From assembly GCA_947629705.1 (NCBI GenBank), contig CANREN010000012.1, positions 1-55,054 of the forward strand: a DNA stretch of 55,054 bases, given 5' to 3'. A program made the position numbers and the translations under genes. Numbering within the stretch: position 1 is the stretch's first letter; every line of letters starts with the position of its first letter. The notes beneath the pieces are model-generated. The model saw nothing but the letters and a program-made list of their open reading frames with translations, had not been told where the DNA came from and made no database searches. Source of the stretch: an uncultured Alistipes sp. GTDB lineage: Bacteria; Bacteroidota; Bacteroidia; Bacteroidales; Rikenellaceae. Positions 50,455 through 55,054 of the stretch are shown in pieces.

Positions 50455-50887
50455 TTTTTATTAGTTCGATAGAAAATTACTGTGTTTCTGATAGCTGCGG
50501 CTGCTTCCGGCCCTTATGAAAGGCGGGATTCAAGCGCGGGCGGCTTTTCATCTTGCTCCCGACCGCTTTTTTTGTCGCCGATCGTTTCAAAAGCGGGTCG
50601 GTGAGCCGTGCGGCGAAAGAATCGTTTACCTGTCGATAATTCGGTTGAAAAGGTGTCGAAATCGGTTGATAACCGATAATAACTTTTCGTAAAAGATGGA
50701 TCGATACGATTCGACGATTGTCGATAATCCGACGTTTTCGGATCGTTGATTGTGGATAACGGTGCAAATATACAATCCCGAAACCCCCTTTGTCAAGAGT
50801 TCGGCACGTTTTTTCTACGAATTATGGAAAAAACTTCCGTTTTTTTGCTTACCTTTGCCCTACCGAACCAATTTTTCAAATCTATGG
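50455..50887. other. intergenic region with a DnaA-box cluster and a promoter element
   Basis: No gene. It contains four DnaA-box-like nonamers (50631-50759), a hairpin ATCGGTT-ATC-AACCGAT (50661-50677) and a TACCTTTG -7 element at 50850-50857. The flanking 50760-50850 is AT-rich. Confidence 0.6.
50631..50759 (+). other. DnaA-box-like cluster, candidate origin or DnaA-controlled site
   Basis: TGTGGATAA at 50751-50759 is a perfect reverse complement of the consensus box TTATCCACA. TGTCGATAA occurs at 50631-50639 and 50719-50727 (one mismatch) and GGTTGATAA at 50664-50672 (two mismatches). All four point the same way at spacings of 33, 55 and 32 bases, close to 3, 5 and 3 helical turns. dnaA itself is not in the window. 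Confidence 0.45.
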
Positions 50888-51166
50888 ATGATGGTCATAG
50901 TTCCGCGTATAGTTGTTGCGCCGACATACGGCGCAACACCCGTCGTCTGCGGTGTTCGGCAGGGAGATAGGCTCCGTGCCGGTTCGGTCGTGTCATTCGC
51001 TGCGGCTGCTTTTTCTCCTCATCGGTTCGATTCCGTCCGTCCGTCCTCCGTTTTCGCGTGGCACGAACGACGCATCGACACGCTCTTCGGCAATCAGAAA
51101 GACAAGGTTTCCAAAAAGTACTGGGACGCAGGTCTGAAAGCGGCGTTGCGGACCAATCCCGGCTGA
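50888..51166 (+). CDS. possible small protein of unknown function
   Basis: An open frame of 92 codons, MMVIVPRIVVAPTYGATPVV to KKYWDAGLKAALRTNPG, 25 bases after the expected transcription start of the TACCTTTG -7 element at 50850-50857. The second half (HERRIDTLFGNQKDKVSKKY) looks like real protein; the first half (VRQGDRLRAGSVVSFAAAAF) is less convincing. No family is recognised. It could be a leader of corA, which begins 71 bases downstream. Confidence 0.3.
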   Translation: MMVIVPRIVVAPTYGATPVVCGVRQGDRLRAGSVVSFAAAAFSPHRFDSVRPSSVFAWHERRIDTLFGNQKDKVSKKYWDAGLKAALRTNPG

Positions 51167-51237
51167 AGAGCCGTGCGACCGGCCGGTCGCCTCTCTTGCA
51201 GCCAACGGATTCAGGTACTTTTAGAGAGTGGACGTTC

Positions 51238-52221
51238 ATGATTACCATTTACCTCAAGCAATACAATAAAATCATCCGGAATGCCGATACGAAGCTCTTC
51301 GACGATTTGGGCTACGACGACATTCTGTGGATCGACCTGTTGCAACCGACCGTCAAGGAGCAGAAAGCGGTCGAAAACTTCATGGAGGTCAGCCTCCAAA
51401 CCAAACAGCAGGTCGAGGAGATCGAATCGACCTCGAAATACTCCGAGACGGAGAACACGATCATTTCGAATGCCAATTTCTTCGTTCCGACGGGCGATTC
51501 GTTCGTCGTCGAGCCCGTGTCGTTCATCATCTCGAACGAGGGCGTGCTCGTGTCGGTGCGCAACGCCGAGTTCCGCACCTTCCGCGAGACGGAGAAGCGG
51601 CTGCAAATGAACTACCGCAGCTATTCGACCGGTTATCATCTGTTCATCTCGCTGTTGGAGGTGCGCATCGACTTCGATGCCGACCTCGTGGAGCTGGTCG
51701 CCAAACAGGTCGCGACGCTTTCGAAGGCGGTCAATTCGGAGGATTCGATCGACAAGAAGATCCTGCATCGCATCAGCGCCTTGCAGGAGAGCACGATGTT
51801 GCTGCGCGAGAACATTTTCGACCGGCAGCGCGTCTTGTCGGGGATTTTGCGCTCCGAGCGCTTCCCGAACGATATTTATCCGCGTTTGCAGTTGATGATC
51901 AAGGATGTCAATTCGCTGATCAACCACGCGGATTTCAGCTTCCAGCGTTTGGATTACATTCAGGATGCCGCATTAGGTCTGATCAATATCGAGCAGAACG
52001 AGATCGTCAAGATTTTCTCCGTGGCGGCCGTCATCTTCCTGCCCGCGACGCTCATCGCCTCCGTCTACGGCATGAACTTCAAGGCCATGCCCGAATTGGA
52101 CTGGGCATGGACGTTGCCCAACGGATGGACGATCCCCGTCGGTTATCTGTTCGCCATCGGATTGATGATTTTCTGTTCCGGTCTGACTATCTGGTATTTC
52201 CGGTACAAGAAGTGGCTGTAG
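51238..52221 (+). CDS. corA: CorA-family magnesium/divalent cation transporter
   Basis: Mg2+ (and Co2+/Ni2+) channel of the inner membrane. I start at MITIYLKQYNKIIRNADTKL, a typical short CorA N-terminus; the longer frame has no sensible composition upstream. The cytoplasmic funnel domain covers about residues 1-260 (FMEVSLQTKQQVEEIESTSK, IDKKILHRISALQESTMLLR). Two C-terminal membrane segments follow: FSVAAVIFLPATLIASVYGMN with the selectivity motif Gly278-Met279-Asn280, and VGYLFAIGLMIFCSGLTIWY. It ends in the basic YFRYKKWL. 327 residues. Its last 35 bases overlap the convergent gene at 52187. Confidence 0.95.
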   Translation: MITIYLKQYNKIIRNADTKLFDDLGYDDILWIDLLQPTVKEQKAVENFMEVSLQTKQQVEEIESTSKYSETENTIISNANFFVPTGDSFVVEPVSFIISNEGVLVSVRNAEFRTFRETEKRLQMNYRSYSTGYHLFISLLEVRIDFDADLVELVAKQVATLSKAVNSEDSIDKKILHRISALQESTMLLRENIFDRQRVLSGILRSERFPNDIYPRLQLMIKDVNSLINHADFSFQRLDYIQDAALGLINIEQNEIVKIFSVAAVIFLPATLIASVYGMNFKAMPELDWAWTLPNGWTIPVGYLFAIGLMIFCSGLTIWYFRYKKWL

Positions 52222-52909
52222 CGGCCGCTCGCAGCGCCTCGATGAAGCAGGGCCGCAGCTCCCACAGATTTTCGGTTTGCAGCCACAATTCGCGTGCTTG
52301 CGCCTCGACCGTCGGGCGTTCGCTCTCGATGTCATGCAGATAGCGGTCGTCCGCCGGATGTTCCGCCGCCGTGAACTCCTTGAAATAGGGGGCGAAATGC
52401 TCTTTGAACCGCTTCAGCTCGCCTTCGGGCAGCTTCCCGTCGCGGCGATAGGCCGACCATAGCAGCATGACCGAGCGGCTTGCCTGCCGGTCCGATACAT
52501 CGTTGATGACCTCGTCGAACAGCTCCTGTTCGTCGAGTGCCAGATAGTCGAATGCCAGCAGTTCGCTCCCCTCCGAATGATCTTCGGGGTCGAGTTCCAG
52601 CAGCAGTTCGAGCAGGGCCGCCGACATTTCGAAATCATTGATTAAAAAATGATCTACGGCCGACGCATGGATGATTTCGAGCGCCGCTCGCGAATTGCAG
52701 TGATTCCATTCTAAATTGATCTCTTCGTTTTCGGGCAGCAGTTCCGCCAGCCGTCGGAAAGCGCGATAACGTTCGTCGCAGGCCGCTTCGACCTGACCGT
52801 CCCTTTCCAGCTTTCTGCTGTGGGACAGAACCTTGACAAAATCGTAAGGCCCCTCGCCTACGATTTCGAACGTTTGGTCGGGGGTGGGATTAAGGGCGGC
52901 TTTTTGCAT
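52187..52909 (-). CDS. TPR-like helical repeat protein of unknown function
   Basis: A 240-residue, strongly helical and acidic protein. Successive helical pairs such as CDERYRAFRRLAELLPENEE, ALEIIHASAVDHFLINDFEM with SAALLELLLELDPEDHSEG, and LALDEQELFDEVINDVSDRQ suggest a TPR-like solenoid. No signal or membrane segment. The start at 52909 overlaps the cstA stop by 20 bases, so it is coupled to cstA. Its 3' end overlaps corA by 35 bases on the opposite strand. I do not recognise the exact family. A role as a scaffold for the transporter is possible but not shown. Confidence 0.6.
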   Translation of the reverse strand: MQKAALNPTPDQTFEIVGEGPYDFVKVLSHSRKLERDGQVEAACDERYRAFRRLAELLPENEEINLEWNHCNSRAALEIIHASAVDHFLINDFEMSAALLELLLELDPEDHSEGSELLAFDYLALDEQELFDEVINDVSDRQASRSVMLLWSAYRRDGKLPEGELKRFKEHFAPYFKEFTAAEHPADDRYLHDIESERPTVEAQARELWLQTENLWELRPCFIEALRAAATATSCTGNTR

Positions 52910-54323
52910 CGCGTCGGAGTTTTAGCAGCATGACGATCATGACAACGAATGTCGCAATTCCGCCGAGTGCATAGGCCATTGTGCGGTCGGACATTCCGAA
53001 GAATTGGTCGGACACGAAGACGAACGACGCGCAGACATAGGTCATCAGCAGGGCTGGCACGAAAGCGACCCAGCGGTTCGCACGGCGTCGACAGAGCCAT
53101 ACCACAATGGCCCACAGTACGATGGTCGCAAGCGTTTGGTTCGTCCAGGCGAAATAGCGCCAGACGATGCCGAATTGCATCTGCGTAATCGCATAGCCTA
53201 CGATGAAGAGCGGGATGCAGATTGCGAATCGTTTGAGTTTGTTGCGTTGGTCGATGCGGAGCATATCGGCGATAATCAGTCGGGCCGACCGGAAGGCTGT
53301 GTCGCCCGACGTGATCGGGGCCGCCACCACACCTAACAGGGCCAGAATCCCGCCCGCGATTCCGAGCATTCCGTTCGATACGGTGTTCACTACCCAAGCC
53401 GGATCATGGCCCGCTTCGCCCATCGTCGTCGACAGTTGGCCGGCTCCTCCGAAGAAAGCCATCGCCACCGCCGCCCAGATCAGCGCAATGATTGATTCGG
53501 AGATCATCGCCCCATAAAAGACACTGCGGCATTCGCCCTCGTTGCCGATGCAGCGGGCCATCAGCGGCGACTGCGTGGCATGGAAGCCCGAAATGGCTCC
53601 GCAGGCAATGGTGATAAAAAGGGTCGGGACGATGGGGAGTTTGTGCGGTTCGAGTTGGAAGTTTTTGAACGTGGTAGCCGTGAGTTCCGGAATCTCCCAG
53701 TGCCCGAAAAAGAGGGCTCCGAGCAGACCGACCGCCATCAGAATCAAGGCGATGCCGAAGACCGGATAGAGTCGTCCGATGATTTTGTCGATCGGCAGCA
53801 GGGTCGCCACGAAGTAGTAGGCGAGGATGATCCAGACCCATACGGGGATGGATATTTCGGGCACGAGCGACGTGAGCAGCTGGGCGGGGCTCAAAACGAA
53901 TACGGCACCGACGAGTACCAGCAGCAGAATGGAGAAGATGCGCATGAATTGGCGCATTCCCTCTCCGAGATAGCGTCCGACCACTTCGGGGATGCTCAAA
54001 CCGTCGTTGCGGACGAGCATCATGCCCGAGAGGAAATCGTGCATGGCGCCCATGAAGATGCCGCCGAAGGTGATCCACAGGAACGCGACCGGGCCGAAGC
54101 AGGCACCGAGGATGGCACCGAAGATGGGGCCAGTTCCTGCGATATTGAGCAGTTGGATCAGGAACGTCCGCCAGCGGGGGATGCGTACATAATCCACACC
54201 GTCTGCGAGACGGGTGCAAGGGGTTTGGGCCGAACGGTCGACGCCTGCGAGGCGTTCGAGATAGCGGCCATAGGTGAAATAGGCGGTAACGAGGAGGGCT
54301 AAACAGATGCAGAAAGTTATCAT
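52890..54323 (-). CDS. cstA: carbon starvation protein CstA (peptide/pyruvate transporter family)
   Basis: Inner-membrane transporter induced by carbon starvation in E. coli, implicated in peptide or pyruvate uptake. The 477-residue sequence is the short form common in Bacteroidota (the E. coli protein is about 700). Family motifs are IAGTGPIFGAILGACFGPVA, FGGIFMGAMHDFLSGMMLVR, TIACGAISGFHATQSPLMAR, FGGAGQLSTTMGEAG and ITSGDTAFRSARLIIADMLR. About 14 membrane segments, ending in a cytosolic LLKLRRDAKSRP. It overlaps the TPR-like gene by 20 bases. TATATTCG near the start is only a weak -7 match. Confidence 0.93.
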   Translation of the reverse strand: MITFCICLALLVTAYFTYGRYLERLAGVDRSAQTPCTRLADGVDYVRIPRWRTFLIQLLNIAGTGPIFGAILGACFGPVAFLWITFGGIFMGAMHDFLSGMMLVRNDGLSIPEVVGRYLGEGMRQFMRIFSILLLVLVGAVFVLSPAQLLTSLVPEISIPVWVWIILAYYFVATLLPIDKIIGRLYPVFGIALILMAVGLLGALFFGHWEIPELTATTFKNFQLEPHKLPIVPTLFITIACGAISGFHATQSPLMARCIGNEGECRSVFYGAMISESIIALIWAAVAMAFFGGAGQLSTTMGEAGHDPAWVVNTVSNGMLGIAGGILALLGVVAAPITSGDTAFRSARLIIADMLRIDQRNKLKRFAICIPLFIVGYAITQMQFGIVWRYFAWTNQTLATIVLWAIVVWLCRRRANRWVAFVPALLMTYVCASFVFVSDQFFGMSDRTMAYALGGIATFVVMIVMLLKLRRDAKSRP

Positions 54324-54376
54324 AGTCGTTGGATTTCCTGCGAATATAATAAGAAAAGCGATATTTTTTACAAAAA

Positions 54377-54409
54377 TTTTGCGTGAAAAGAATTTTTTTC
54401 AGATATTTG
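54377..54409 (+). promoter_or_regulatory. probable promoter of tRNA-Thr
   Basis: TTTTG (54377-54381), a 20-base spacer and GATATTTG (54402-54409), one base off TAnnTTTG. A transcript from here would carry the 54447-54556 minisatellite as a leader of about 150 bases ahead of the tRNA. Confidence 0.5.
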
Positions 54410-54446
54410 CAAACCCGAAAGGGAAAAGAAAAAGAATCGGAGGGGC

Positions 54447-54556
54447 ACCGAAAGGAAGACCGAAGGAGTACCGAAGGGGATACCGGAGAAGTACCGAAAG
54501 GAGCACCGGAGGAACACTTGAAAGGGAAACCGGAGGGGCACTGAAGGGAGCACCGG
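54447..54556. repeat. degenerate minisatellite with a 23-base dimer unit
   Basis: About ten imperfect units beginning ACCGAA/ACCGGA alternate between 12 and 11 bases, giving a 23-base dimer in about 4.5 copies. It is purine-rich on the plus strand (GGAG/GAAG). It lies directly between the promoter-like element and the tRNA. Confidence 0.8.
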
Positions 54557-54565
54557 TTCTTGCAG

Positions 54566-54637
54566 GCCGAATTAGCTCAGTGGTAGAGCACTTCACTCGT
54601 AATGAAGGGGTCCCGAGTTCAAGTCTCGGATTCGGCT
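54566..54637 (+). tRNA. tRNA-Thr (anticodon CGU)
   Basis: The acceptor stem GCCGAAT (54566-54572) pairs with ATTCGGC, leaving a U discriminator. D-arm AGCTCAGTGGTAGAGC; anticodon stem CTTCA/TGAAG around CGT, reading ACG threonine codons; T-arm CCGAG-TTCAAGT-CTCGG. 72 bases, a short D-loop, no encoded CCA. Followed by a strong terminator. Confidence 0.95.
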
Positions 54638-54648
54638 CAAAAAAGACG

Positions 54649-54680
54649 AGAGGTCGCACATGTGTGCGACCTCTTTTTTT
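54649..54680 (+). terminator. intrinsic terminator after tRNA-Thr
   Basis: A perfect 12-bp stem AGAGGTCGCACA-TG-TGTGCGACCTCT (54649-54674) followed by a run of T to 54680. Confidence 0.95.
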
Positions 54681-54722
54681 GTGTGCCGGCTCGCCGTTTT
54701 TCCGACAACACCTCGCCGCGTG

Positions 54723-54753
54723 TTGCACATTGAGAAACTTTTTCGTAACTTTG
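54723..54753 (+). promoter_or_regulatory. strong Bacteroidota-type promoter reading out of the window
   Basis: TTG (54723-54725), a 20-base spacer and TAACTTTG (54746-54753). No gene starts within 260 bases downstream, so the transcript has a long leader or is an RNA gene. Confidence 0.75.
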
Positions 54754-55021
54754 CGTTGCAATTCCGAACGGATTGCAACAGACTTGTTTAGTGAAAGTGT
54801 TTCGCTGATCCTTATCGAGAAATCTGGAAAATTTCAACCCTGAAGGATAACAATACGAGCATTCATCACCGTGTATAGTTCGCGGTATCGTTTTCGATAC
54901 TCTGACTATTCGGTGTGGGGTATTGTTTATTTCAGGTTGGGCATTCCAGAGCCTCTCGATAGATAAACGATTTCGACTCCACGCTTGAACCCCCGCCACC
55001 TCACTAATTGCTTGATATATA
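54754..55021 (+). other. untranslated leader or RNA region downstream of the promoter
   Basis: About 270 bases with no credible gene on either strand. A GTATCG-TTTT-CGATAC hairpin lies at 54885-54900. It may be a long 5' leader for a gene beyond the window. Confidence 0.4.
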
Positions 55022-55054
55022 ATGAATATATTTGACGTATATAGTCAAATGATA
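55022..55054 (+). CDS. possible start of the next gene (partial)
   Basis: ATG at 55022 opens MNIFDVYSQMI to the window end. The same bases form an inverted repeat (ATTTGAC / GTCAAAT), so the call is weak. Confidence 0.2.
   Translation, partial: MNIFDVYSQMI

Noticed and set aside
50477..50767. 96-codon minus-strand frame in the DnaA-box region
   Set aside because: Starts at TTG, has no promoter, and its sequence is explained by the nonamer cluster and hairpin.
54368..54553. Minus-strand frame with repeated VPLRF-like units
   Set aside because: A by-product of the minisatellite ahead of tRNA-Thr; no start signal.
1..55054. CRISPR array or rRNA operon
   Set aside because: No regularly spaced direct repeats of 25-40 bases with unique spacers, and no rRNA sequence, were seen on reading.

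Overview
The window looks like chromosomal DNA of a GC-rich member of the Bacteroidales (Bacteroidota), most likely an Alistipes-type gut anaerobe. The reasons are a SusC/SusD outer-membrane pair, a Bacteroidota-style glycogen operon (GT3-like/GT35 fusion, debranching enzyme, GT4, GH57), L25/Ctc, pyruvate phosphate dikinase, and promoters of the form TTTG-N19/20-TAnnTTTG. At least eight sites fit that promoter form fully, with both boxes correctly spaced. The genus is an inference, not read directly.

Layout. 1-0.9 kb: the end of an upstream gene and a hypothetical gene on the minus strand, both broken at long G/C homopolymers. 0.8-5.9 kb: susC (signal peptide separated from the rest by a G10 tract) and susD. 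6.3-12.7 kb: prolyl oligopeptidase, aspartate kinase, ppdK. 12.9-16.8 kb: small outer-membrane barrel protein, GT2 glycosyltransferase, dsbD. 16.8-18.6 kb: an AT-rich decayed island with a frameshifted tyrosine recombinase, a frameshifted histone-H1-like gene, a pentanucleotide microsatellite and an unidentified gene fragment. 18.6-22.6 kb: housekeeping genes (nrnA-like, rplY, pth, aminopeptidase P). 22.6-26.3 kb: a four-gene surface-glycan/lipid operon (LpxL-like acyltransferase, Stealth protein, GT92, another glycosyltransferase), then a sugar nucleotidyltransferase. 27.4-29.3 kb: an AT-rich EcoRI-type restriction-modification pair, recognisable residue by residue. 29.5-39.1 kb: hslR and the glycogen operon. 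39.3-42.7 kb: hemW, xerD, recO, a small exported protein. 42.9-45.3 kb: porin plus YeiH-type transporter. 45.4-50.5 kb: a five-gene phage-like block (two large structural-looking proteins, a small HTH-like protein, a ClpP-like protease, a holin) without capsid, portal or integrase. 50.6-50.8 kb: four DnaA-box-like nonamers in one orientation, a candidate origin or DnaA-controlled site. 51.2-54.3 kb: corA, a TPR-like protein, cstA. 54.4-55.05 kb: tRNA-Thr(CGU) behind a 23-bp minisatellite, a strong terminator, and a promoter reading out of the window.

The most notable features are the intact EcoRI-like system under a Bacteroidota-type promoter, a three-copy interspersed repeat with a conserved hairpin (6.05, 13.4 and 40.4 kb), the stripped-down phage-like block next to the DnaA-box cluster, and the homopolymer tracts that break coding frames. 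No CRISPR array or rRNA was seen. Long open frames opposite the GC-rich genes were treated as codon-bias shadows.
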